From contig NC_133302.1 in assembly GCF_005239225.2 (NCBI RefSeq), forward strand, positions 12,061,991 to 12,125,990: 64,000 bases of DNA, given 5' to 3'. Positions 33,541 through 45,394 of the stretch are shown piece after piece (the first letter of the stretch is position 1; the number at the start of each line of letters is the position of its first letter). The notes below the pieces were generated by a model. It did not search any database. It was given only the letters and a program-made list of their open reading frames with translations, and was not told where the DNA came from. The stretch is from Populus alba (taxonomy: Eukaryota > Streptophyta > Magnoliopsida > Malpighiales > Salicaceae). The position numbers and the translations under genes were made by a program.

Positions 33541-34751
33541 TCTCGTGTCTCTAACGGAGCTTTCCTCCGGCATTCAGTGCTATAGTGCCCAAATTGATTG
33601 CAACTATAACATTGGATATTTCTCTTGTCACGCTTATTGTAACCGCCTCCTCTTCCTCTAGGAGTGAATGCTTGTTGTCCTCGACCTCCTCTGGTGGTGT
33701 TTCTACCACCTCTTCCTCTAAATCTTGTATTCTAAGAACCTCTTCCTTGGAATCTCTGAAATCCTCCTCTAGATTGTTGACTTCTTGCTTGAGTGGGATA
33801 TCCACTTGTTGAAGTCTCCCCATGCTCATGTCTGTCCTTGAGAGACAGCTTTGTTTGTAAGGCATGCTCAATTGCCTTATCTCCATTTCGCTTTACGATC
33901 TTTTGCTCATGAGCTTGCAAAGAACTCATAAGCTCATCTACTATCAACTTGTCCACTTCTTTGGACTCTTCAATAGCAACAACAACAAAATCAAATTTTG
34001 GATCTAGGGATCTCAAAATTTTCTCAGTAATTCGAGAATCGACGATGGCTTCTCCATTTCTCCTCATCTGGTTGACTATCACCATAATCCTTGTGTGATA
34101 ATCAGAAATAGATTCTGAGGACTTCATTTGCAATAACTAAAATTCTCCTCGCAAAGATTGAAGATGAATCTTCTTGATTCTGTTAGCACCTTTGTATTTC
34201 TGTTGGAGAGCCTCCCATATGTCTTTTGATGTTTCAGCGGAAGCTATGATCTCGAATGTATCTTCATCAAGACCTTGGTAGATGATGGTCTTTGCTTTGT
34301 TGTCCTTCTTTCTGTTGACTATCACCATAATCCTTGTGTGATAATCAGAAATAGATTCTGAGGACTTCATTTGCAATAACTAAAATTCTCCTCGCAAAGA
34401 TTGAAGACGAATCTTCTTGATTCTGTCAGCACCTTTGTATTTCTGTTGGAGAGCCTCCCATATGTCTTTTGATGTTTCAGCGGAAGCTATGATCTCGAAT
34501 GTATCTTCATCAAGACCTTGGTAGATGATGGTCTTTGCTTTGTTGTCCTTTTTTCTGTTGACTTTCAGGGCTTGCTTATGTGCCTCTTGTAAAGCATGTT
34601 CTGCTTCTTTGGACTCTGGTTCATCATAACCATGTTGTACAATATCCAAACACTCTTGTGAACCAAGAAATGCCTTCAATCTGATGCACCAACTATCATA
34701 GTTGTCTTTGGTCAGCTTCGGGATGAGTGTATGTGTACCTTTTATAGTCAT
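33541..34751 (-). pseudogene. Copia gag with in-frame tandem duplication
   Basis: The ATG at 34751 (MTIKGTHTLIPKLTKDNYDS) begins a typical copia gag. The frame reaches SLRGEF and a TAG, re-enters at QMKSSESISDYHTRIMVIVN, and repeats the same 81-residue stretch up to a second SLRGEF-TAG. It then continues with QMRRNGEAIVDSRITEKILR to the glycine/arginine-rich region and a CCHC zinc knuckle (FGHYSTEC) near 33600-33550. Two nearly identical 243-bp units occupy 34071-34313 and 34314-34556. Both contain the same stop codon. Confidence 0.88.
34071..34556. repeat. 243-bp tandem duplication in copia gag
   Basis: Units start at 'gttgactatcaccataatcc' (34071 and 34314) and are bounded by a 'ctgttgact'-type microhomology. 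They differ at only a few bases (GANRIKKIH versus GADRIKKIR in the protein). 243 is a multiple of three. Confidence 0.92.
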
Positions 34752-35289
34752 TTTGCTCTTTGAATGACTATATCACCTTTCTGGGAGCCGAATTTGGCCA
34801 AACGGACACTGTAGATCGATCTGGTATGGTCCAAATAGTAGGGAACCAGTCTGACTTTGTAGAAATCGGGTAAAAAAAACCAATTCTGTACGGCGGGCGG
34901 TTCGCTAGGTTTGAACCGAGAATATTCAGGGAATATTCTGGGGAATATTTTGGGGAATATTCTGGGAATATTCTCTCGGCGCGCTGGCGGCTGGAAAATG
35001 GCTCGGCTCGGCGCAGGGACGGCTCGGCTCGGCTTGAATATGGCGCGCGTGGACGTCACTCGTCTTCAACCTCTGGCGCACGTGGACTGCGCGTGGTCAA
35101 CAGGGCAGAATCTTCAGGCGGCGCGTGTGGGCTACCTCGGTCTCCGATGAGGCTGATTTTTACGGTAGTGAGTTCGTATGGATGAGCTCTACACTGTGGA
35201 ATGATCAAAACTTGTTTTTGACAACTTTGAAAATTTAGATATACCCCAAAACACTTCTGTTTTCTGAAGAACGGAGCTCTGATACCAAT
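34752..35289 (-). other. Copia leader and primer-binding site
   Basis: The PBS reads TGGTATCAGAGCT on the minus strand at 35287-35275, two bases inside the 5' LTR. It is complementary to initiator Met tRNA. The leader to the gag ATG at 34751 is about 520 nt, with GC-rich GGCTCGGCTCGGC and GAATATTC repeats. Confidence 0.85.
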
Positions 35290-35603
35290 TATTGGTGGGA
35301 GAAACCACTGGTGGTGGCTTTGAAATACTCAGAGGGGATAAAACACAAAGTTTTATTACAAAAACACAAGCTTACAAATAATCAACAAAAGCTTAACACA
35401 ATACACGCCCTCTCTCTCTCTCTTTCTCTTTCTAGTGTTTCTCTCAATTCTGTCCACAATGTAACATAAGCTGAGCACTCTATTTATACACGAATTCAAA
35501 ACAAGAAAATTCAACCTTCAAGTGTGAAGGCGGCTGGCGGCTGGTCGGCGGCTGGCGGCTGGTTGCCTTCCTTGACCTTCTGGATTGAGTTTAATATTCA
35601 ACA
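35290..35603 (-). repeat. 5' LTR of the copia element
   Basis: 314 bp. It ends with TATTGG instead of TGTTGG at the PBS side, a single change from the canonical CA-3' end. CCTAC follows at 35604. Confidence 0.9.
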
Positions 35604-36033
35604 CCTACATGTTCCAATAAAAGAGAGCATGTCACTTCTGAAAAGATGAATGCTTAAGTGGAAGCATGACCTATCTCAGTAAGTACCAAGTATATATGAG
35701 GGCAAGACCAAAACATCATCTTCTAGGATTTCAACAAAGATATCGGCCGGCAAATCAAGCAGGATAAATATATTTAAAACATTAATTACAAGACATAATA
35801 GTTTAACAATCATTAAAAGCCAAGAACAAAAAAATGAAGCTCAGACTAGTCATTTAATCACATAAAGAAACAATAAAGCAAATTCACAATTCAAAGTTCT
35901 TGTGTTGTGACTTCAGCCAATAAATTTATCCATCTTATCAGAAATGCCTGGAAGAACGACCAGTCAAAAAAATCTTTTATAGTAAAATATTAAAATCAAG
36001 TTTCTAGAAACAACTCAAAGCTCACTTTAGAGT

Positions 36034-36232
36034 TCTTGTGTTATGACTTCAACCAATGAGTTACCATCATTTAGTTCTTGCCCCTTCAATTCAGCTTCAC
36101 CATATAACATTTCAAACTTTGCAAAGGATATTACGGCTTCCGACTTTTGTTTTTGTCATTTCATATTTGTTGTGAAATTAGTCTCTAACTCTGTTTTTTC
36201 ATTTGTCTATGTGATGGAAATTGCAAATTCAT
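36034..36232 (-). pseudogene. SMC3: SMC3 relic, block 3
   Basis: The minus frame reads NEKTELETNFTTNMK, a stop, then QKQKSEAVISFAKFEMLYGE and AELKGQELNDGNSLVE. This matches the coiled-coil stretch of plant SMC3 around TELETNLTTN...GEAELKRQEL. A second, more decayed copy is at 45070-45245. The stop and the missing neighbours mark it as dead. Confidence 0.75.
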
Positions 36233-36369
36233 GAGATTTATTACCTCAATGTGATCTGTTCTACATAATTATATTCATAAACTTCAACTTTGAGCATCGA
36301 TAGTCATAAAAAACCCTCGTCATATCGACTTTCTTCCTTACTTAATCACCTGATCATTAGTAACTTGTT

Positions 36370-39300
36370 AAGGCATCATAAACATGTATAAGGATCATCA
36401 TGTAAAATAACATATAAGATTTTTATCCTAACCATCCACAGTTATGGAGTCCAAACCATCAGTTTGTGGACACATCCAAATATGAGCAGATCATAGTTTA
36501 GGTGAAAACTTAGGAGAATAAAAAGAATATGCAACGATATAAGCATGCAGACCATTGCAGGAGTCATATCAACTTCATTAACAATTTAGCTCATGCAAAT
36601 TTTCAAAAAGTACACACATTTATAGACAAGCCTAGGGCATAAACAATGTTCCACTAGTATTCAAGAACATGTCAGCCAAATAATTTAAGTTACTTAAAAA
36701 TATCACATCAAGGAAAAAGTGTTTTACTTTGCAAATCATATAAATTTCCTAGTAGCATTGTGGTTGGGGGTGCACACCAGAAATGTATATGCAAGTACTT
36801 TACAACGTACTTTTATTGTTTGTACCAATCAAACACAATTATCAAATTAAAACTTTTTCTCACATCTATCCTTCCTTGGATTTCAAAAGCAGTCACTATA
36901 AAGCTTCTCACACCAAAAAATTTAAACCCAAATTTGGACACCAAGCTAATGAAAACATCAACAATCAATTAATAAAACACGTAGAGAAATAACTTTTTGG
37001 AACAAGCACAAGTAATTACTCAATTTTCACTTATGTGTAGACCAACATACAAATTATTAACAACAAAACTTGAACCACTATTTTTGTTGGATCAATACTA
37101 TTTTGGTTAGACCAAGCACGATAGGGAATAATCTGTGCTAATCCTAGGGATAAATTGGGAGAAAACTTCAACTTTTTTTAATAAAAGGACCACATTAGAA
37201 CAATGTGGATGGATAATTTACACGAGGAGACTTGCATATAAATTAAGAACAACAAAACTCGAATCAATGTTACTACTAGATCAATACTATTTCAATTAGA
37301 ACAAGCATGGTGGAGGACTATCTTATGCAAATACTAGGGTAAAATTTGGAGAAAACTTCAACTTTTTTAATAAAGGTACCACATCAGAACCATATGGATA
37401 AGTTACACTCGGATACTTTATCCTTACCTGTTCAATGGAATAAAAGTGGCTTGTCCCCATTTTAAAGCATTAAGGTGCCTAATTATCTGAGTACATCATT
37501 CAAACAATAAAGTAACTATGGCAGAAGGTTAAGAGACTGCTAGTGATTATGCCATATCATCTAGCAGATTGAGAACACAACTCTATGAGAGAATATTTAA
37601 CATAATAGAATAGATTAGATAAATTACCCGTGTGATGTCATGAGTTGTTATAGGAATGATGCAAGAAGTCAAGCGAGGATTACTTGAACTAATTCGAGAA
37701 GCCAAGTAGACAAAAACCTAGTAAAAATGGAAAAAGAAAAATCAACATTATTTAGGTCAAAATGTGCAACCATATGGAGAAGCTTTCTATTAAAATGTCT
37801 TAACAATTAAAAAGGACAAATCACAGAATATTCAGATCAATAATCATGATTGCTATCCGAGTACATTAGTGACTAAAAGTGATGTGACAAAATGAGCTAT
37901 GAGGAATAGAAGCAAAAGAGCTGAATGAGGTTACTAAAGGTAAACAGTGCTGGAACAGTACGAATGGTAGGTGTACTCACCAACCGATCCCAAACTCATC
38001 ATTTAGTCTTAACTAGTCAAATGCACTCAGGTCATATATTCTCTCAAGATAAAAATCAAATAAATCAATGGTTGCATGTAGAAAATGACTAAATGACAAT
38101 GTAAATGAAACAACACAATTGTGCAGAAATCATCCATCACAAAGGCATTTCCTATAGAAATTAATTCATTTGATAAAGTATCTCTATGAGAACCCATTCA
38201 ATCCACCATGCATAATTAAGTAGAAAAACAGTCATTACATGAACATAATGGAAACCAGTTTTGTTAAAAATAAAGGCAATCACCAAATCAATCATATTCT
38301 CAACTAATTTCTCCAGTAGGTGTAGTCAAGTTGTCATAGCAACAATTTTATCCTGATCGAATAATGCTCATAATCCTTACCAGCATTCATTACAGAAACA
38401 CTAATAAGGGTATCACACAATTACAACATGAAGAGACATCAAAATTTAAAAACAAACTATCATTGCCAGCAAAACACGTAACAACCTTATTGGCAGCCTA
38501 GGAAAGCACAAAAAATATCTGGAAAAAAATTATGGGTGGCAGCATGTGTTAACACAAAACTTGGGGGTATAAAGGGCAAATATGTGAATGATGTGCATCA
38601 CTATTGATAAAAATAATGCTCATAATCCTTACCAGCAGCCATTAAAGAAATGTTAATATGAGCATTGCACAATCATAGTATTAAGAGACATCAAAAGTTT
38701 AAAAACAAATTATCATTGCCAGCAAAACACATAACAGCCTTATTGGCAGCCTAGGAAAGCATGAAAAAGATCTGGGAAAAAATTATGGGCGATAGCATGT
38801 GTTAACACAAAACTTGGGCATTAAGGGCGAATATGTGAATGATGTACACCATCATTGATAAAAATAATGCTCATAATCCTTACCAGCACCCATTAAAGAA
38901 ATGTTAATACGAGCATCGCACAGTCACAGTATAAAGAGACATCAACATTTTAAAAACAAACTATCATTGCCAGCAAAACATGTAACAGCCTTATTGGCAG
39001 CCTAGGAAAGCACGAAAAAAATCTAGGAAAATATAACGAGCAGGAGCATGTGTTAACACGAAACATGGGCATGAAGGGCAAACATGCGTACGCTGTGTAA
39101 CACTATTGATAAAAACAACTATGCCAACATTCTAAAAAGATTAAAAAATAAATAAAATTGAAATGTTGATTAAAATCACGCAAATCAAAACAAAAGACTG
39201 CAACGCAAGCTTACCAAAGGATTGAAGGAAAACAAAAAAGAAAAATCACCAACAACGAGTGAAGAAAAGAAGAAACCTAGAAATCTACAAGAAGCTTCCT

Positions 39301-40250
39301 TAAATCAACAAGGAAAGTAGAAGTGTTGATATCCCCAGGACCAAGGAAATATGTCAAATTGCAAAAAATCACCCAACAACAAATTAAGGAAAGAAAAAAC
39401 CAAGAAATCCACAGGTAGATTCCTTGAATCTACAAGAAAGTAGAAGTATTGATATCCACAAGAGTAAGGAAACATGCAAAATTGCAAAAAATCAAATTTC
39501 ACTCGACAAGCATCTAGCATTAAGACTTCAAAAAATAGGTGTCTATATAGGTCCCCCAAATCCTACACTAGGCCAAACTAAAGCAGCAAATAAAATACCC
39601 AAATAATTCTTAAATAATTATTTTCTCTAGACCATGTTTTATTATTATCTGCCATCTCAGCTATATGAATTAGTTTAATGTGGGGAATTTTAAGCTGAAA
39701 TCATAGATTAGATAGTAACATGTAGAAACTTTTAGTTGAGGAGATACCTTATTCTAAGCTACACCCCTATAGTATTCAATAAGTGTTTTGACATTATCCT
39801 TTTCACACCTAAATATACTAAAGAGTAACCTCTCAAAATTTGCATACCTATAAAGAAAAGAAAAGGCGAGAAACACAAGTTACCTGCAATCCAAGGAATG
39901 GAAACAAAATGAAGAAATTGAACAAATAATATGCTAGAGAGGTTAATCATTTCTTTAGATATAGCTCCTGTTAAGTCCAATTTACTAAAACTACCAAAAC
40001 AATTCAAAAAATAAAAAGAAAAAAGAAAAAAGAAAAACCCTAACATTGTGTTTTGATCATGGAATTATCTGAAGAGGGCTTAGTCCTTTCCTAATTAACT
40101 GATAAGCATGAGATAAGAAAGTACCCCGTATAGGAAGATTCTGACAACACCAGCATACATCTGCATTGATGTTAAAGTATTAGAATAGACTGATCTAAAC
40201 TCTTGCCTAAGCCAAATTTAAAGAAAAAAGACGTTGTAAATCATCATTTT
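36370..40250. repeat. Duplicated segment, copy B
   Basis: Non-coding, intron-like sequence with the landmarks listed for copy A. The part at 39850-40250 also matches 27150-27500, so the duplication includes the approach to the EKQLSILYQK exon on both sides. Confidence 0.75.
38361..39113. repeat. Three tandem units of about 251 bp
   Basis: Units start at 'aatgctcataatccttaccagca' near 38363, 38615 and 38866. Each contains 'gagacatcaa', 'aaactatcattgccagcaaaac', 'cttattggcagcctaggaaagc' and 'gcatgtgttaacac' in order. They differ by scattered substitutions. Lies in the SMC3-derived segment, copy B only. Confidence 0.85.
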
Positions 40251-40255
40251 CCTTT

Positions 40256-42300
40256 TGTAGCCTTTGTTCACAAGTAGCTTTGTTGGAAAATGGGTTGCCC
40301 GACCTTGTTTTTTGATACAGGATGCTCAGCTGCTTTTCACGCTCCATTATACTACAAGTTGCAAAAATTGTTTATGAAAGAGAGATACTGTACAAAGAAA
40401 AAGTCCTTCAACCATATAAAAGTGCTATTTTGGCATAGACAGAACCATCAAGATAAGGAAAGAATATACACTCTAGGGACTCTTGCAGGTCTTTCACATC
40501 AAGCTCAAGCTCTGTCTACTTTTTTATCGCTTCCTGTTTCTCATTTCTCTATTTTCAATGCGTGAACTTCTTTTGTAAGATCTTTAAGCACCTTCTCCAA
40601 GTCCTTGGATTCCTCATGGGCATTCAACACCTCATCATGCATCTTAGCTAATTTTTCAGAAACCTTGCTTCGAGCCTCCTTCACCTGAAAGGAGACAAAT
40701 AAATATATAAGGGCACTACACTGCCTTGAGAGAGAAAAATGAAACAATGCAATTTAGATCCTGGATAGTCTTGAAATTGAATGTCAAGATAATCTAACAC
40801 TACTTGAACACGACATGATATAACTATGGCAAAGAATTTCCATTTTGTAAAATTATTTTTAAGGAAGAAAAGCATATGTCATTCCAATGATAAATAGTCT
40901 TGAGAAATCTTTAAGGAAAAGAAAAAACACAGCATAAAATAAATCACAAGCACAAGTCTTCCTTTAGTCGATGCTAAAACACACTGCCATTTCCAAGCAA
41001 GTCATGAGGGGCTGCAGTAAAAGTCTCCAACAATGAATAAGAATGAGAAATACTAGACCTAAATCTTTATGCATCAATCATTGTATGACAACTAGCCATT
41101 CACACTTCATGACATTCTACCCTCAAGATTATCAATTTATTGTTTAATTCCTGGATTGCAGTGCTAATTATAAAAACAATAGTTTCCAAAACTAGTCTAG
41201 AAACAAGAACCTGATAAAGAATAACATAACTGTCAAATATTTTATTTTTAATGTAAAAATTAAGCTTGCCTTTCAGTTTGTTATTTAAAACTCCAAAATT
41301 ATCTTGTAATAAACACACACATAAAGGACAAGGAACAACAACCAGTGGAAGAAATAAGAGACTCACTACATCTATAATGACGAGTATGATCATGTTTATT
41401 TTCCTTTTTGTCACCACCATGCATGTCCTTCTATGCTCCAATAATTTATGTTGAGCTCATTGGAGTTCCTTACCATAAATAATATATTCTAGAGATTTTC
41501 GCTACTTGTCCAGCTGCTAATATTTTTTCAACTCCCTTTTCTCTTCATACCGGTCCTTCAACCTCTTATCCAAGTACTGAACTACTTGAATTATTTGTTT
41601 TTTATTGATCCCTGTTTAATAGAGAAAATAAAATTATACACACTGAAAAACCATCAACAAAAGAAAACTCAACTCAACTATCCCTTCCTTGCATGTTTCC
41701 GGAATAATTTTCAAACTTTCACGGCATCCTACACTCGAGACACCCAGAGTCTGTCAACAATGTCAATGATGCTATCTATTAAGTGTCACAAGAAATGCAT
41801 GAAATTTAAAAATCAATAGGAAAAGAATATACATAATTTTTAGCAAAATTAAGCACTAATAAAAGGTTAAAGGAATCAAATTTTCTTTCATGGCATCTCT
41901 CTTCATACACTTGAGTGCCAATAATTTCTTTCAATAAATCAAGACACTCAAAGTCTTTCATCAATGTCAATGATGCTATCACTGTCACAAGAAACAAAAG
42001 AAATTTTAAAATCAATAGGAAAATGATATACATAATTCTTGGGAAAATTAAGCAATAACAAAAGATTCAAAGAATCAAACCTTTCCTTGCTGCTCTACAT
42101 AGTATAGATTGGAGCAAGAGAACCCACCACTTTCTAATAAATTCATAACTTCAGTTTTCCTAAAAATTATTACTTTCAAGTATTGATCTTCCAGAAACAA
42201 AGAAAAAGACAATGAGAAATAGTGCATAAGAACATAGATGAACGTGATGTGCTTTCCATCCAAAAAATACTCATCCATTTTCAAACCAATTGTAGCGAGA
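40256..42300 (-). pseudogene. SMC3: SMC3 relic, block 4 (N-terminal exons in correct order)
   Basis: Going down the minus strand the exons are: 42300-42215 [17 protein letters not shown]; 42150-42078 [20 protein letters not shown]; 41985-41870 IASLTLMKDFECLDLLKEII and GTQVYEERCHER; 41612-41463 KKQIIQVVQYLDKRLKDRYE with two stops; 40690-40535 VKEARSKVSEKLAKMHDEVL and NAHEESKDLEKVLKDLTKEV; 40534-40495 EAIKK*TELELDVKDL; 40344-40256 with the EKQLSILYQ exon. This is the best ordered part of the cluster and matches plant SMC3 from the end of the N-terminal head into the first coiled coil. Stops and the missing Walker A exon exclude a working gene. Confidence 0.85.
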
Positions 42301-43203
42301 TGCAATTCCTCCTAATCAACCACTTGTGAAAACATATGCTTAACAAGTGAGAGGGCAAAACAAAATCATTAAATGAATGCACGCCATATGTAACAATTTC
42401 TCTTATAAGGAAAGGTAACATAGATCCAAGGGACATCGTATAAAGCAATTTGTAGTCATATTAAAATAAAATAGAAACAAAGAAGCACCAATCAATTTTT
42501 TCCTCTTACAAAATTCTCTCATGACTTGAACACATAACAATATATAAATTTAAATAACAAGCAAACCCAAAAAAGTGTAGCAAATATTTAGTATCACAAG
42601 CAAACCCAAATAAGCGACCCGCAAAGATTGATCAAGTTGAAGATTCCAAGAGGTAGCAATTGAAGACAACATCCTAATAAAAAATTAACCACCTTGGTTA
42701 ATCTATATGATAAAAGACTTCACAAAGAACTACACGAAGAATGAGCACTTTTGAAAAAGAAAAGAGTAATCAGGTTCCTTTCATCTTTTTACGGTTGGGA
42801 GGGATGACAAAAAAAGAAGAAAAAAATTGTATGGCTGCAAATATAGAGAACTTCTCTATTTTCCCTCTAGTTCTTCCGCAAAGCATTACATGTATGCCAA
42901 TTTTATGCATGGATGCAAGGATAGGGGCAGAGTCCTAGATTGTTATCCCAATCGATGGTGGCCATAGTTTTGACTTTTTGAACTTCTTAAATAAAATTAA
43001 GTCTCATCGAAGAATAAATAATTCAAAAGAAATTCTAGAGCATTGTTGTAGAAGATTTGTAATGATAACTATAAGCTCATATGTTAGAAGGAAAAATATA
43101 AACACAAAAATCAGGATCCTTCTCCTTTTGTAATAAGATCTGGACTATTATTTGTCCTCTACACATCAAAAAGAAAATAGAAGTAGGTTATGAAATATTA
43201 CCA

Positions 43204-43437
43204 GGATGCAATTTTCGGAATTATCAAACACAGTCTCTACGAAAGCAGATAAAACTTGATGCCCTGCACCTACCTCTTAAATAACAACAATCATTAGAAT
43301 ACAAACTTAAAATGGTGACATCCATCCACACATCAAAAAGAAAAAGAAAGCAGGTTACGAAGTATTATAGAGACGCGATTATCAGAATTATCAAACACAA
43401 TCTCTAGGAAAGCAGATAATACTTGATGCCTTGCACC
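43204..43437 (-). pseudogene. SMC3: SMC3 relic, block 5: duplicated GAGHQVLSAF exon
   Basis: The same short exon occurs twice: 43272-43204 (GAGHQVLSAFVETVFDNSEN) and 43437-43372 (GARHQVLSAFLEIVFDNSDN). It is the N-terminal head exon that precedes [17 protein letters not shown] in SMC3, so it is in the right place relative to block 4. A third copy is at 51178-51112. The surrounding sequence is repeated too. Confidence 0.8.
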
Positions 43438-43806
43438 TACCTGTTAAATAACAACAATCATCAGAATACAAACTTAAAAGGGTGACATTGAGAAAATACC
43501 TCAATCTCATTAATTGTGAACGAGATAGTGCATGATGAAATGTACATAGAGTAGTTGATGTATATCATTAACTACGTAGGTTTTGGAAGAGATCACTAAA
43601 TAAAAAACAAATGGCTACTAAAGAAACATACTACAAGCTCATAACATAAGTCTTATATCAATTAACTCCAATAAAAGTTTAATGAAAAGGACACTAACAA
43701 AAAAAAAAATCAAGGACACGATCACTCGCAATGAAAAAAAAAAATCTTGTCAGATCCTTTAGCACCAACTACAGAAAGCACAAGATAGCCCATTTTAAAT
43801 GGATCA

Positions 43807-44095
43807 GGCCAAAGTCAATTTCATATTGTAGCCATTTGTCACGGGCAGCTTTGCTTGAAAATTGGGTTGCCTTAACTTGCATTTGATAAAAGATGCTAAG
43901 ATGCTTTTCATGCTTCTTTATACTACAAGTTGCCAAAAACTGTTTATGAAAGATAGATATTGTACATAGCAAACGCCCATCTACCACATACCAAAGTCAT
44001 TTCATATTGCAACCATTTGTCACGGGCAACTTTCTGGAAAGTTGGGTTGCCTTAACTTGTTTTTGATAGAGGATGCTAAATGCTTTTCATGCTTC
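43807..44095 (-). pseudogene. SMC3: SMC3 relic, block 6: duplicated EKQLSILYQ exon
   Basis: 43907-43807 reads EKHLSIFYQMQVKATQFSSK and AARDKWLQYEID, an intact exon reading. 44095-44001 carries the same exon with a frameshift (CPRQ/ATN text broken near 44032). With 27515-27600 and 40256-40344 this makes four copies of one exon in the window. Confidence 0.82.
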
Positions 44096-44889
44096 ATTAT
44101 ACTGCAAGTTGCCAAAAAACCGTTTATGAAAGAAAGATACTACTGCACATAGCAAAAGCCCATCTACCACATAAAAGTGCCTTTTCCTAGTATAGACCAT
44201 CAAGATAAAGAAAGAAAATACACTTCAAGGGTGGATACAAAAGAAAACAAGAAATTTGGAAAAGAAAAGAAACGAAAACGGAATTGGAAACTGAAACTGA
44301 AACTTTTTAATGAATAAATCTATCAGCATACAATTTTTACTGACTTGACATCATGACTGATCCAAGGCCTTATTTATATGTTAGAGTTAATGGAACTGCA
44401 GCTTACCCTAGATAGAATCTGAATGCAATCTAATCTTTGGTGATTCCGTGAGATCAATCTTTTTCCTATTCCAATTCCTCCCCCCCCCCCCATTGTAGAT
44501 CTCATTCCCCTCTTCCTTCTATGTCCTCCACCTAAGCTAGTTCACTTTAAGTACTGGTCAAGACTAAAACCCATATACTAACACCAAGCAATCCGACAAT
44601 TCCTTGTCCAGGTGCAGCAAACAAAAGCATGAACAAATTTTAAAATTCTCAGGCTTACATCTTTGTGATACCATTTTCCTTTGTAACTTGTTATTCGTAC
44701 AAGGGAATAATATTGTCAAGGTACTTCAAAGAATCCTATATTTCTTGCTGTAGAATATCAAGTGTTTCATAGCATCATCTTGAAAGCATACTGCACTTTA
44801 AATAAAAGCATTTAGCTTCTTTATCCCCAAAAAATAATTAGCATTTTTCTCTTTGTTGGTGTTTGATACCTTGGCTTGGATATGTCTAG

Positions 44890-45245
44890 AAATTCTCTCT
44901 TACAAGTCTTTCACATCAAGCTCAAGCTCTGTCTGCTTTTTTATCGCTTTTGTTTGTCATCTCTTTGTTGAATTCTTGAACTTCTTTTGTAAGATCTTTG
45001 AGCACCTTCTCCAAGTCCTTGGAATCCTCATGGGCATCCTGTATTTCTCTCCAAACTTTAGAGTTATTGTGTTATGACTTCAGCCAATGAGTTAGCATCA
45101 TTTAGTTCATGCCCCTTCAATTATGGACCGTGTAACATCTCAAACTTCACAAAGGATATTATGGCTTCCAACTTTTGTTTTTGTCATTTCAGAGTAGTTG
45201 TTAAATTAGTCTTTAGCTCTGTTTTCTCATTTTAGTCTATGTGAT
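44890..45245 (-). pseudogene. SMC3: SMC3 relic, block 7
   Basis: 45040-44950 reads DAHEDSKDLEKVLKDLTKEV and QEFNKEM. 44945-44900 holds TELELDVKDL. 45245-45070 is a decayed counterpart of the block 3 exon (36034-36232). This block joins an N-terminal exon directly to one from much later in the protein, so it is a rearranged copy. Confidence 0.75.
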
Positions 45246-45394
45246 GGAAACTGCACATCCATGAGATTTCTTACCTCAATGTGATCTGTTCTACATAATT
45301 ATGTTCATAAACTTCAACTTTCAGCATCGATAACCATAAAAGCCCCATCATAACAACTTTCTTCCTTACTTAATTACCTGATCATTAGTAACTT

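Larger units (their letters stand above)
31300..35603 (-). mobile_element. Ty1/copia element lacking RT and RNase H
   Basis: LTRs at 31300-31640 and 35290-35603 end TGTTGAATATTAAACTC...CCAACA on the minus strand (TATTGG in the 5' copy). They are flanked by identical CCTAC at 31295-31299 and 35604-35608. The element is on the minus strand: PBS at 35275-35287, gag, zinc knuckle, protease, integrase, the very start of RT, a purine tract (AAAGGGGAGA near 31645-31655) and the 3' LTR. Copia order (integrase before RT) is clear. RT beyond its first residues and all of RNase H are deleted. Confidence 0.92.

Noticed and set aside
33585..33812. Plus-strand serine-rich frame
   Set aside because: It is antisense to the copia gag and zinc-knuckle region.
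38361..39113. Tandem repeats considered as a CRISPR array
   Set aside because: The units are contiguous 251-bp repeats without unique spacers, in a plant genome.
41100..41441. Minus-strand 113-aa frame in the SMC3 region
   Set aside because: It is intron sequence between two SMC3 exon relics and has no match to SMC3 or any domain.
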